Source: JALYXS01 sp051003795 (GTDB lineage Bacteria > Acidobacteriota > Terriglobia > Bryobacterales > Bryobacteraceae). From it: 28,783 nucleotides of DNA. Positions within the stretch are counted from its first letter, which is position 1. Each line of letters begins with the position of its first letter. Position numbers and translations under genes: made by a program. Below the pieces are notes generated by a model, which ran no database searches, had not been told where the DNA came from, and was given only the letters and a program-made list of their open reading frames with translations. Below are positions 15,390 through 23,583 of the stretch, piece after piece. The stretch covers positions 1-28,783 of the forward strand of contig JBPCKZ010000110.1 in the NCBI GenBank assembly GCA_051003795.1, given 5' to 3'.

Positions 15390-16559
15390 GTGCAAGCCGG
15401 AGGCGCGCCGCGTAAGATCCTCATATCGGCGGGCGAAGCTTCGGGCGACCTCTACGCCGCGCTGCTGGTGGAAGAACTGCGGCGCCGCTGGCCGGAAACG
15501 GAGTTCCTGGGCTGCGTTGGGCCGCGCTTGCGGCGGGCGGGGGTCCGTGACGTCATCCGGGCGGAAAGCCTGGCCGTCGTCGGCTTGCTGGAGGTCGTCC
15601 GGCACATTCCCCGGATCTATCGGCAATACCGCAAGTTGCTGGCCGCCGCCCGCCAAGAGAAGCCGGAACTCGCAATCTTGACGGATTCCCCCGATTTTCA
15701 CTTGCGCGTGGCGCGCCGACTGCACCGGTGGGGCGTCCCCGTCATTTACCTGGTGGCCCCCCAGGTTTGGGCGTGGCGAAAAGGACGGCTTCCGCTTATG
15801 CGCCGCGTCTTGACGCGCCTGCTCTGCATCTTCCCATTTGAGGAGAAGTTCTTTCGCGAACACGGCGTTCCGGTCACCTACATTGGCCATCCACTAGCGG
15901 GGCTGGTTCGTCCTTCGATGGCCAAACCCGATTTTTTTCGGAAACATGGCTTGCCCGACGAACGTCCATTGATTGCGGTGCTCCCCGGCAGCCGGCGCGG
16001 CGAAGCGGCGCGCCATTTACCCGAGTTGCTGGGCGCAATCGAACTTATTCGCAAGGAGCGCCCCGCTACCTTCGTGCTTCCAGCATCTTCAAATACCGGA
16101 ACGGCCTTTTTTCGGGAACGGATTGGCGAGTCCGGCATCCAAGTGATAGAGGGTGAGGCTTGGGATGCCATCGCGCATGCCGACCTGGCTTTGGCCGCTA
16201 GCGGAACGGTGACGGTGGAGGCAGCGCTGCTGGGGACCCCCATGATCGCTTTTTACCGCGTAAATCCGCTAAGTTGGCTGATAGGCAAGATGCTGGTGCG
16301 AGTGCCGTTTTTCTCGATGGTAAATCTGATCGCCGAACGCAAAATCGTGCCTGAGCTGATGCAATCCGATATGACCGCGCGGCGCATTGGCGATGAGGCG
16401 AATTCGCTCCTCGGAGACCAAGACCGGCGGCTGCGGATGAAGCGGGATTTAGCGGAGGTCGCGGCGAAATTGTCGGATCGGGGTGACGCGATCGCGAGAG
16501 CCGCGGACGCGATTGTCGCTATGAGGGAGGATCGAGTTGTCCAGTTGCAAGCTAATTAG
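15390..16559 (+). CDS. lpxB: lipid-A-disaccharide synthase
   Basis: A GT-B glycosyltransferase that joins UDP-diacylglucosamine and lipid X in lipid A synthesis at the inner membrane. The 389 residues match the family length. The diagnostic GEASGD motif is at residues 15-20. Further signatures are LGCVGPRLRRAG, LTDSPDFHLRVAR, VAPQVWAWRKGR, TYIGHPL, VLPGSRRGE and ASGTVTVEAAL. The start is GTG (15390), with only a weak Shine-Dalgarno sequence. Its last 23 bases overlap the next gene. Presence of lpxB shows that the host makes lipopolysaccharide, i.e. it is a diderm. Confidence 0.95.
   Translation: MQAGGAPRKILISAGEASGDLYAALLVEELRRRWPETEFLGCVGPRLRRAGVRDVIRAESLAVVGLLEVVRHIPRIYRQYRKLLAAARQEKPELAILTDSPDFHLRVARRLHRWGVPVIYLVAPQVWAWRKGRLPLMRRVLTRLLCIFPFEEKFFREHGVPVTYIGHPLAGLVRPSMAKPDFFRKHGLPDERPLIAVLPGSRRGEAARHLPELLGAIELIRKERPATFVLPASSNTGTAFFRERIGESGIQVIEGEAWDAIAHADLALAASGTVTVEAALLGTPMIAFYRVNPLSWLIGKMLVRVPFFSMVNLIAERKIVPELMQSDMTARRIGDEANSLLGDQDRRLRMKRDLAEVAAKLSDRGDAIARAADAIVAMREDRVVQLQAN
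16525..16530 (+). promoter_or_regulatory. ribosome binding site deciding a TTG start
   Basis: GGGAGG lies six bases before the TTG at 16537, inside the 3' end of lpxB. It supports TTG as the start of the M1-like gene, and the translation then begins with a proper signal peptide. Confidence 0.7.
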
Positions 16560-18531
16560 AATTTCCGCCGGACTTATCTGGGTGCCGCTGCTTTTGTCGG
16601 CGCGGATCTTATCGGCGCAAAGCTCCGACCAGCTCCATCGTTCCCGCATCGACGTGGATCACTATGCCATCGACGCGGAGATCAACCAGCACACGCAATC
16701 CCTGACGGCTCGGGTCGTGGTCCGCTTGACCGCGCTCGACGACAACATCCGGGACGCCGCGTTCGAACTGAACAATGCGCTGAACGTCTCGAAGGTTGTG
16801 GACGACGGCGGAAAACAGATCTCGGCCAACCGCTCGCAATCCGATTCGACCGTGCGGCTCAGCTTTCCCGACGCTCTCCCGAAAGGTAAGCCGGTTACCC
16901 TAACGTTCACCTACGAAGGCCGCCTGAGCGGCACCGAAGATTCCCCCGTTTACGGAATAAAGTTCGCCGCGATCCACGACGATTACGCATTCCTGCTTTA
17001 CCCGGCGCGGTGGTTTCCGGTTAGCGGATACAGCACGAACCGGTTTTCCGCGGACCTGAACATCACGGTCCCCGCCGGAAATCGCGTGATCGCGAGCGGC
17101 GTCGAAACATCGCGCGAAACGGGCAATAAGACGATCTATACCTTCCAGTTTCAACACGCTTCGTTTCCCGGCAGCATTGCCGTGGTGCGCGGCCAGCCGG
17201 TGAAGGCCAATACGGACGGGCTTACGACAACGGTTTATTTTCGCGATCCCGAGCGCGCCATGGCCAATGTGTACGGCCAAGAGGCGGCCCAAATGGTGAA
17301 TTATTTTTCCGGATTGTTCGGCCCCGCGCCTTACGCGAATCTGACATTGGTCGAGACCGAAAGCGGCGCTCCCAACGGATACTCCGCGCCGGGACTCGTG
17401 TTCCTGAGCCCTCGCGGGATTGGCAAGGATGTCAACGCGAAGGTGCTCGCGAACCAGGTCTCGCGGCAGTGGTGGGAGGAGGAGGTTTCTCCGGCAACCC
17501 GGAATCATCTGTGGCTCGAAAATGGCTTGGCCGCCTATTCGGAAGCGCTCTGGACGGAGCACGCCAGCGGGCCGGGCGCGCTGCAATCGTTGATGAAGGA
17601 TGTTTCCGTCGAAGCGCTTACGGTCGATAACGTTCCAATCGTTCAATCCGCGCGTTTGGAAGATTATTCGCCCGAACTTTGGGCGTTGACCGCCAGCAAG
17701 GGCGCGGAAGTATTGAATATGCTTCGGTACGTGATGGGCGACGAGAAGTTTTATCAGACGCTGAAGCAGTTCGCCAAGCAGTACGCCTGGAAGTCCGCGA
17801 CCACTGAAGATTTCCGCAAGGTTGCGGAAGCCGTGGCGGGCCAGGATTTGAAATACTTCTTCATCCAGTGGATCGAATCGAGCGGCGCGCCGGAATTCAA
17901 GCTGGAATACACGGTATTCCGCACGCAGAAGGGCTTCCGGGTGGTCGGCAAGATCTCCCAGGATCTCGATACGTTCCGCATGCCCGTGGATCTGAAGATC
18001 GAGACGGAAGGAAATCCGGAGGAGAAGCGCGTGGAAGTGGCCGGGACGTCGTCCGAGTTTTCCGTCGATACGTTCGGTAAGCCGAGAGCGGTGACTATCG
18101 ATCCGAACGGCCGCGTGCTGCGCTACAGCAACGCGGTCCGGGTCTCGGTGGCAATCCGGCGCGGAGAGCAGTACGCGGAGATCAGCGAATTCACCGAGGC
18201 GCTGAAAGAATATCAGAAGGCGCTCGAGACAAGCCGGAACAGCTCATTGGCGCACTACCGCATTGCCGAGGTTTATTTCCTGCAAAATAATTATCAGTCC
18301 GCCGCGAACGAGTTTCGCGAAGCGCTGAATGGCGATCTCGATCCCAAGTGGGTGGAGGTTTGGGCGCACATCAACTTGGGGAAGATCTTCGATATCACCG
18401 GCCAGCGCGAACGCGCGGTGAACGAATATACGCAGGCGCAGCGCACGCGCGACAACACGCAGGGAGCGCAGGACGAAGTGGCGAAGTATATCCGCACGCC
18501 CTACGATCGCAAGAAGAACGACAGCGTGTAA
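16537..18531 (+). CDS. exported M1-peptidase-like protein with TPR repeats, catalytic site lost
   Basis: A 664-residue protein with signal peptide (residues 1-27). An M1-type N-terminal beta-saddle domain follows (about 30-230), then a thermolysin-like helical domain (about 240-430) and a C-terminal region with two or three TPR units (AEISEFTEALKEYQKALET, LAHYRIAEVYFLQNNYQSA, VWAHINLGKIFDITGQRERA). In active M1 enzymes the zinc site is HExxH, then 18 residues, then E. Here the first block reads NQVSR (306-310) and the third-ligand position is N329 (WLENG), so all three ligands and the general-base Glu are replaced. The fold context (RQWWEEEV, LWLENGLAAYSEAL) is otherwise kept. It is probably a non-catalytic binding or scaffold protein in the periplasm. 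Confidence 0.85.
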   Translation: MSSCKLIRISAGLIWVPLLLSARILSAQSSDQLHRSRIDVDHYAIDAEINQHTQSLTARVVVRLTALDDNIRDAAFELNNALNVSKVVDDGGKQISANRSQSDSTVRLSFPDALPKGKPVTLTFTYEGRLSGTEDSPVYGIKFAAIHDDYAFLLYPARWFPVSGYSTNRFSADLNITVPAGNRVIASGVETSRETGNKTIYTFQFQHASFPGSIAVVRGQPVKANTDGLTTTVYFRDPERAMANVYGQEAAQMVNYFSGLFGPAPYANLTLVETESGAPNGYSAPGLVFLSPRGIGKDVNAKVLANQVSRQWWEEEVSPATRNHLWLENGLAAYSEALWTEHASGPGALQSLMKDVSVEALTVDNVPIVQSARLEDYSPELWALTASKGAEVLNMLRYVMGDEKFYQTLKQFAKQYAWKSATTEDFRKVAEAVAGQDLKYFFIQWIESSGAPEFKLEYTVFRTQKGFRVVGKISQDLDTFRMPVDLKIETEGNPEEKRVEVAGTSSEFSVDTFGKPRAVTIDPNGRVLRYSNAVRVSVAIRRGEQYAEISEFTEALKEYQKALETSRNSSLAHYRIAEVYFLQNNYQSAANEFREALNGDLDPKWVEVWAHINLGKIFDITGQRERAVNEYTQAQRTRDNTQGAQDEVAKYIRTPYDRKKNDSV

Positions 18532-19097
18532 TGCGGCAACAGCCAGCTTCCGCGCGCGGTTGGCAGCAGCTATTGCTATTCTCCAAGCGGAGGCCTGATC
18601 CTCCAGCGTGCCCGAGAAGGCTGAAGCTAAAAATTGAGCCATATAATCACGGGTCGGGTTTCTTGCCCGTTGCCCAGTCAAAGAAACGCTGCAGCCTGTC
18701 GAACTGAGATGCCGGTATTAGAATCCTGCCGTCTAGGAGGCACACCCGATCGGACCCCGGAAACTTCTGATTGGACGAAATATTTAGCTCGGAGATGCTG
18801 GGCATTGGTGCTTGGATTTCCACAGGGTGGCTTTCCCCGCCTGCACGCGAACAGCGCCCGAAGCGATATTCGCCGGTCGTTGCCCATTTGCGCACGCGAA
18901 CAGCGACACGAAAACTACTGCGGAGCAGAGCGACCTTAGGGTCGTGGCCGACAGCATTGGCTGGTATCGGCTTCCAGACATGGTTTAAACGTCGAGCTAG
19001 ATGCACCTTTGCTTAAGATTGTTTCCTGCCCGGTCGCGCCATTATAAATGTGCCGGTAAGATATTTCTCCAAGTAGTTGAACTCTACCTCTCTCTTT
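18532..19097. other. 566-base stretch without a convincing intact gene
   Basis: Between the M1-like gene and the broken ParE gene I see no intact gene, RNA or clear terminator. The only notable content is a possible broken exported protein on the minus strand, listed separately. Confidence 0.5.
18647..18981 (-). pseudogene. possible frameshifted exported protein
   Basis: The frame from ATG 18981 gives a signal-peptide-like start (LRSLCSAVVFVSLFACANGQ) but stops at 18784. Another minus frame over the adjoining stretch reads APMPSISELNISSNQKF and then ILIPASQFDRLQRFFDWATG, ending at 18647. Joining them near 18830-18840 (a G/A-rich run) would give a secreted protein of about 110 residues. No family is recognised. 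The evidence is only that both halves look protein-like, so this may be coincidence. Confidence 0.25.
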
Positions 19098-19431
19098 TCA
19101 TTCGATTTCGTCGCGCCGACGGAAGAGCGATTGAAGATTTCGTGAATCGTGAACGGCACGGAGAATATCGACGCCGTCGGGCAGCGGCCTGTAAAGTATC
19201 GGTATGTGCTCAAACCCCGCGACGCGAAACACGCGCAACGGCTTCAGCGCCGGTTGCTTCAGGCGGGACGACCATCCGATATTGCGATGAGTAGCAAAGG
19301 AGCCCAAACGTTTCGTGCGCGGCTGCGAGAAACCGTAGACCGACCTCGATATTGGCCTCACGGGCCAGGTAATCCGCATAATCGTCGAGGTCGCTGTCGG
19401 CTTTGGGCTTAACCGTGTAGCGGGCGCTCAA
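19098..19431 (-). pseudogene. ParE/RelE-type toxin, frameshifted
   Basis: The first frame gives RYTVKPKADSDLDDYADYLA, then AAHETFGLLCYSSQ. Near 19277-19284 the sequence must shift by one base to continue as IGWSSRLKQPALKPLRVFRV, then FEHIPILYRPLPDGVDILRA and RNLQSLF, ending at TGA 19098-19100. Together these match the whole ParE fold, including the Y-R-P-x-x-D-G-(V/I)-(D/E)-(I/V)-(L/V)-R strand and the final 'H-x-x-R-(D/N)-L' motif. Such toxins poison gyrase or the ribosome. Uncorrected, the product ends after the middle of the domain and should be inactive. A TTG start at 19431 overlaps the antitoxin TGA; an ATG at 19455 is the alternative. A sequencing error is possible but two other toxin-antitoxin genes nearby are also broken. 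Confidence 0.75.
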
Positions 19432-20153
19432 CGCGCGCCGGTCTTTTGATGGCATTCAATCAGCCGGCGGCGCTTCTCTTCCCAATACTTCTCGTCGGCC
19501 TCTTTCGACTCGCCGGAGTTAAGTCCTTCCAGGGCTAGCGATGCGAGTTCCTGTTCGGCCTGCTCGTCGTCACGAACAATACGCTCAACACAAGCCTCGA
19601 TGGTCAGGCCTTCGGCATCGGCTCTGGTTCGTAGCCTCGCTTCAACTTCGGGATGCATGGCAATGCTCATAAAAACAGTCTCGCACTCGACGCGACCAAA
19701 AACCTTCGGGAGGCGATCACGCTCTGGCTCGATTCGTCCCATCGCGAGAACCTGCTCCATGGTGTACGGATACTCCGCCGGAAACGCACTCTCTTCGAGT
19801 TGGGATTCGGCAACCGCGCAATCGACCGCGCCCTCGTAAATTTCGCTCCACCGCTCGGCCATATATCGCTTCAAACCAGGCATGCTCCCCAATCGGCGCA
19901 GAACGTCCGTCCTTTGTACGCGGATTGTAGCCGCCCAGCTAGGAGAGCGCTCGTCCGGCTGGCAATCCCACTTGAGTAGATGGCTGATGAGAACGGCCAG
20001 CCTGCTCTCCAACTCATTCTTATCGCGATTGCCCATGTCTTCGATCTCTTCGGCCAGGTGCTCGGCATCAAGCCGATCAAATTCGGCCGCGCGCACGAGC
20101 GCCACCGTTTTCTGCGTCCACTCGTAGAAATCCTGGTCGTAGAGCACGGGCAT
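19428..20153 (-). CDS. DUF29 protein fused in frame to a ParD-like antitoxin
   Basis: A 241-residue reading frame with two parts. Residues 1-145 are a DUF29 domain: LYDQDFYEWTQKTVALVRAA, HLAEEIEDMGNRDKNEL, LISHLLKWDCQPDERSPSW, and the typical near-terminal CPYT-like motif (EYPYTMEQVLAMG). DUF29 proteins normally end shortly after this. Here a 17-residue bridge runs on into an 80-residue antitoxin-like segment starting at an internal ATG (19670): MSIAMHPEVEARLRTRADAE, then LALEGLNSGE and YWEEKRRRL. This is the pattern of small ribbon-helix-helix antitoxins found before ParE genes. The antitoxin may also be made alone from the internal ATG (19428-19670). A GTG one codon upstream (20156) is an alternative start for the whole frame. 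It lies nine bases after the NYN gene. DUF29 function is unknown. Confidence 0.75.
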   Translation of the reverse strand: MPVLYDQDFYEWTQKTVALVRAAEFDRLDAEHLAEEIEDMGNRDKNELESRLAVLISHLLKWDCQPDERSPSWAATIRVQRTDVLRRLGSMPGLKRYMAERWSEIYEGAVDCAVAESQLEESAFPAEYPYTMEQVLAMGRIEPERDRLPKVFGRVECETVFMSIAMHPEVEARLRTRADAEGLTIEACVERIVRDDEQAEQELASLALEGLNSGESKEADEKYWEEKRRRLIECHQKTGAR

Positions 20154-20164
20154 CACATGTAGTG

Positions 20165-21538
20165 TTACGCCGCCGGCGGGGTAGTCCGTCGCGGAGCCCG
20201 TTTAGTCGTAGATGTCTTGCGCGGACGCTTGACCGTGTTCCCGTCCACTTCCGGTCCGGAACCTCCGGCCGTCTTCCTGGGAGACCGCTTCACGCGCGGA
20301 CTTTGCGCCGTGGGCTGCCCCGCCACCACCGGCTGCTTCTCCTCTTCGTCCGGCTGTTCGTCGGAGACGACGGGCGGCTCCGGCTCCGCAATGGCCGGCG
20401 GATGAAACTCCGGTCCCAGATAAACCTGTAGACCTTTCTCCTCGCTCGGCTCCACGCGCACCACGGACTTATCCTGCGCGAAATTCAATAACTCGGCAAA
20501 CTCCTGGAATCCGAAGGTCTTCCAATCGTAGTTCGGCGCCTCTTCCTTCACCCAAGCCCGCAGCTCGTCGGCGGTGACGCCCTCTTCCATTTCGAGGCGG
20601 TGATTCTCCAGAACGTCGCGCAGCGCCGGCAGGGCTTCTTCCGGACGAGCCGTCTTCTCGGCGCCATGTCCGTGTTTTCGCTGGATCATGTAGCGGCCTT
20701 CGCCGCCCGTAACCAGCACATGATCCGCCTTGCGGAGGCGCTCGACGAAGTCGGTGAAGGAATTCGCTCCGTACGCCTTCTCGCTGAAGGTCGAATCGAG
20801 CTGCAGCATGGTCGATTTCAGAAGCCCAAGCTGCGGCCGTACTTCGCGGCGTTCAAGAACCTGTAGCGCGCGCTCGACGAGCGGCATTGCCTGGGCGAGA
20901 TCGAGGGCCGGCGGACGCCGCCCCTGTCCTCCGCGCTGATGCGGCGGCCCGGAATGCTGCGATGACGGCCGGTGATGCGGCGCAGCCTGCGGTTCGGCGC
21001 GCGATTGCGCGGGACTCTCGCCTTGCTCCTGCTGGGGTTGCTGCGGCGGACTTTGGCGCGGCTGCCTCGGTTCATCGAGAAGCGACTCATAGCTGATGAA
21101 CTCGTGGCAGTTTTTTTGCAGAATCGTGCTCGTGAAAGCGCGCCCGCCAACGACGAAAATCGTCTTGTCGTACTGTTTCAGCTTATTGACCAGCGCGATG
21201 AAATCGCTGTCGCCGCTTACGATCGCGTATGCATTGATGTGATCGTGAGTGAAAGCCATCTCGAGAGCGTCGAGCGCCAAGTTGATATCCGCGCCGTTCT
21301 TATCGCCGCGCGGCGAGGGATCGCGCTGCACCATCTGAACGGCATGTTCCGCCAGTTGGCGCGTGGAAGTCTCCTGTCGCCCCCAATTGGCGTAAGCGAT
21401 CTTCGTGACGATTTCGCCCCGTTCTTTCAATGCGTCGAGCACGGCGGCAACGTCGAATTCCCGTTGCAGCGTGGATTTGACGCCGATCTCGATATTATCG
21501 AAATCGATAAAACAAGCTATTTTCAACTGCTTTTCCAT
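20165..21538 (-). CDS. NYN-domain nuclease-like protein with OST-HTH (LOTUS) domains
   Basis: A 457-residue protein. Residues 5-155 form a NYN (PIN-like, LabA/DUF88) domain with the acidic residues expected for metal binding: FIDFDN at 10-15, GADINLALDALE, and SGDSDF. A low-complexity linker rich in P, Q and E follows. An OST-HTH/LOTUS-type winged helix is next (PLVERALQVLERREVRPQLG, FTDFVERLRKADHVLV), then a second winged-helix-like segment (ENHRLEMEEGVTADELRAWV, FGFQEFAELLNFAQ). The C-terminal tail is basic and proline-rich (RVKRSPRKTAGG, KRPRKTSTTKRAPRR). NYN plus OST-HTH proteins are thought to cleave or bind RNA. The ATG at 21538 is chosen because the domain begins right after it. It lies 28 bases downstream of the mutase small subunit. 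Confidence 0.85.
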   Translation of the reverse strand: MEKQLKIACFIDFDNIEIGVKSTLQREFDVAAVLDALKERGEIVTKIAYANWGRQETSTRQLAEHAVQMVQRDPSPRGDKNGADINLALDALEMAFTHDHINAYAIVSGDSDFIALVNKLKQYDKTIFVVGGRAFTSTILQKNCHEFISYESLLDEPRQPRQSPPQQPQQEQGESPAQSRAEPQAAPHHRPSSQHSGPPHQRGGQGRRPPALDLAQAMPLVERALQVLERREVRPQLGLLKSTMLQLDSTFSEKAYGANSFTDFVERLRKADHVLVTGGEGRYMIQRKHGHGAEKTARPEEALPALRDVLENHRLEMEEGVTADELRAWVKEEAPNYDWKTFGFQEFAELLNFAQDKSVVRVEPSEEKGLQVYLGPEFHPPAIAEPEPPVVSDEQPDEEEKQPVVAGQPTAQSPRVKRSPRKTAGGSGPEVDGNTVKRPRKTSTTKRAPRRTTPPAA

Positions 21539-21566
21539 GCGAAAATTTAACCTTTTTGGGGTGGCG

Positions 21567-21974
21567 CTATGCGCCCGGCCCGCGAATGAATTTGACAATT
21601 TCCTCTAGTGACGTTCCCGGTTGGAATACGGCGGCCACGCCCTGCCGCTTCAAGGAGTCCGCATCCGCGTCCGGAATGATCCCGCCGACGACCACTCGGA
21701 CATCGGTCATTTCCTTCTCGCGAAGCAACTCCATCAGACGCGGGACGATCGCATTATGCGCGCCCGAAAGAATCGAAAGCCCGATCACCTGCACGTCTTC
21801 CTGCAAGGCCGCGCTGACAATCATTTCGGGTGTCTGCCGCAAACCAGTATAGATTACTTCCACGCCGGCGTCGCGAAGGGCGCGCGCGATGACCTTCGCG
21901 CCGCGATCGTGCCCGTCCAATCCCGGCTTTGCCACAAGGACTCGAATGGGCCGGGGCGCGCGGGCTTCGCTCAT
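21567..21974 (-). CDS. B12-binding small subunit of acyl-CoA mutase
   Basis: A 135-residue cobalamin-binding domain. The DxHxxG signature is GLDGHDRG with the axial ligand His at residue 22. The other two cofactor motifs are SILSGAH and GGIIPDAD. It corresponds to the C-terminal domain of methylmalonyl-CoA mutase or to IcmB, here as a separate chain. The ATG overlaps the TAA stop of the large subunit (TAATG), so the two are translationally coupled and should form an alpha2beta2 complex. A long upstream extension of this frame lies inside the large-subunit gene and is rejected. Confidence 0.92.
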   Translation of the reverse strand: MSEARAPRPIRVLVAKPGLDGHDRGAKVIARALRDAGVEVIYTGLRQTPEMIVSAALQEDVQVIGLSILSGAHNAIVPRLMELLREKEMTDVRVVVGGIIPDADADSLKRQGVAAVFQPGTSLEEIVKFIRGPGA

Positions 21975-23560
21975 TAAATCCGGCTCGTCTCTCGATAAGA
22001 ACCGAAGACATCCCGCAGGGCGCCGCAGATTTCTCCGAGCGTGGCGTAGGCGCGCACTGCATCCAGAATACACGGCATCGTGTTCCGGGTGCCTTCGGCG
22101 GCGCGGCGCAGCGCATCGAGCGCGGCATTAACCCCGGCGCCGCCGCGGCGCGCGCGCAACGATTCGAGCTTTCGGATCTGGCGCTCTTCCGCCGTCGGAT
22201 CGATTTGCAGGATCTCGATAGGGTCCTCAACCGAAGCTTGAAATCGATTCACGCCGACTAGAACTTTTTCGCCGCTTTCGATCGCGCGCTGATACCGGTA
22301 GCTCGCATCGGCGATCTCGCCCTGCGGAAAACCGCGCTCGATGGCCTCGATCATCCCGCCCATCTCATCGATCCGCCGGATATACTCTCGCGCTCCTCGC
22401 TCCATATCGAGCGTCATGCTTTCGACGAAGTAACTCCCGCCGAGCGGATCGGGCGCTTCGGTGACGCCGCTCTCGAAGGCAATCGCCTGTTGGGTGCGCA
22501 AAGCCAGCGTGACTGCGTGCTCGCTTGGCAGCGCGTACGCCTCGTCGAGCGAATTCGTGTGCAACGATTGCGCGCCGCCGAACACCGCCGCCATCGCTTG
22601 CAGCGACGTGCGGACCACATTATTGTAAGGCTGCTGCCAGGTAAGCGAACATCCGGCCGTTTGGGCATGAAAGCGCAATTTCAAACTTCGCTCGCTCTTC
22701 GCGCCGTAACGGTCGCGCAGGATCGTCGCCCAGAGTTTGCGCGCGGCACGGTATTTCGCGATCTCCTCGAAAAAGTCGCTGTGCGCATTGAAGAAGAAGC
22801 TGAGCCGCGGCGCGAAGTCGTCGATATCCAACCCGCGGGCGAGCGCCCAATCCACGTACTCGAAGCCGTCGCGCAACGTAAATGCGAGCTCTTGCAAGGC
22901 GGTCGATCCGGCTTCGCGAATATGATAGCCGCTGATTGAGATCGGATTGAAGCGCGGCGCGTGGCGCGTCGCAAATTCGATTGAATCGGTAACCAGGCGC
23001 ATCGACGGGCGCGGCGGATAAATATATTCCTTTTGCGCGATGTATTCCTTCAGAATGTCGTTCTGCAGCGTGCCCGAAACGCGGTCCCACGCCACGCCCT
23101 GCTGTTCGGCGACGGCAAGATACATGGCCCAGAGCACCGACGCGGGCGAGTTGATCGTCATCGAGATGGAGACTTCGCCGAGCGGAATACCGCGCAGTAG
23201 GATTTCCATATCTTCAAGAGAACCAATGGAGACGCCGCACTTGCCGACCTCCCCTTCGGAGAGCGCGTGATCGGCGTCATAACCCATCAAAGTCGGGAGA
23301 TCGAATGCGACGGAAAGACCGGTTTGCCCTTGCGCCAGCAGGTAATGGTAGCGGCGATTCGTCTCTTCCGGAGTGGCGAAACCGGAAAACTGGCGCATGG
23401 TCCAGAGCTTGCCGCGATACATGTCTCGATGAATGCCGCGCGTGTAGGGGAAAGATCCAGGCCGCCCGATATCCAAACCTTCAATATCTTCGGGGCCGTA
23501 GCAAGGCGCGATGGGGACGCCGCTGATGGTGGCGAAGGGGCGTTCCGGCGAAGCTTTCAT
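21974..23560 (-). CDS. acyl-CoA mutase large subunit, isobutyryl-CoA mutase-like
   Basis: The 528-residue TIM-barrel subunit of a coenzyme-B12 mutase that rearranges the carbon skeleton of a CoA thioester. Conserved stretches include GLSVAFDLPTLMGYDADH, NDILKEYIAQKEYIYPP, ISGYHIREAGS with the cofactor-contacting His213, and TAGCSLTWQQPYNN. Automatic annotation would say methylmalonyl-CoA mutase, but its two substrate-selecting residues are replaced. Tyr89 is F58 here (MRQF) and Arg207 is Q176 (IAQK). The spacing of 118 residues between them, and of 37 to the His, is identical to methylmalonyl-CoA mutase, so the alignment is unambiguous. Phe and Gln at these places are the isobutyryl-CoA mutase pattern. 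The expected reaction is isobutyryl-CoA to n-butyryl-CoA or a related branched substrate. No MeaB-type chaperone gene is in the window. Confidence 0.85.
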   Translation of the reverse strand: MKASPERPFATISGVPIAPCYGPEDIEGLDIGRPGSFPYTRGIHRDMYRGKLWTMRQFSGFATPEETNRRYHYLLAQGQTGLSVAFDLPTLMGYDADHALSEGEVGKCGVSIGSLEDMEILLRGIPLGEVSISMTINSPASVLWAMYLAVAEQQGVAWDRVSGTLQNDILKEYIAQKEYIYPPRPSMRLVTDSIEFATRHAPRFNPISISGYHIREAGSTALQELAFTLRDGFEYVDWALARGLDIDDFAPRLSFFFNAHSDFFEEIAKYRAARKLWATILRDRYGAKSERSLKLRFHAQTAGCSLTWQQPYNNVVRTSLQAMAAVFGGAQSLHTNSLDEAYALPSEHAVTLALRTQQAIAFESGVTEAPDPLGGSYFVESMTLDMERGAREYIRRIDEMGGMIEAIERGFPQGEIADASYRYQRAIESGEKVLVGVNRFQASVEDPIEILQIDPTAEERQIRKLESLRARRGGAGVNAALDALRRAAEGTRNTMPCILDAVRAYATLGEICGALRDVFGSYRETSRI

Positions 23561-23583
23561 TCATCTTGATTTTACTCGCGACT

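Noticed and set aside
18532..18600. Terminator after the M1-like gene
   Set aside because: GC-rich but no stable stem followed by a T run could be found.
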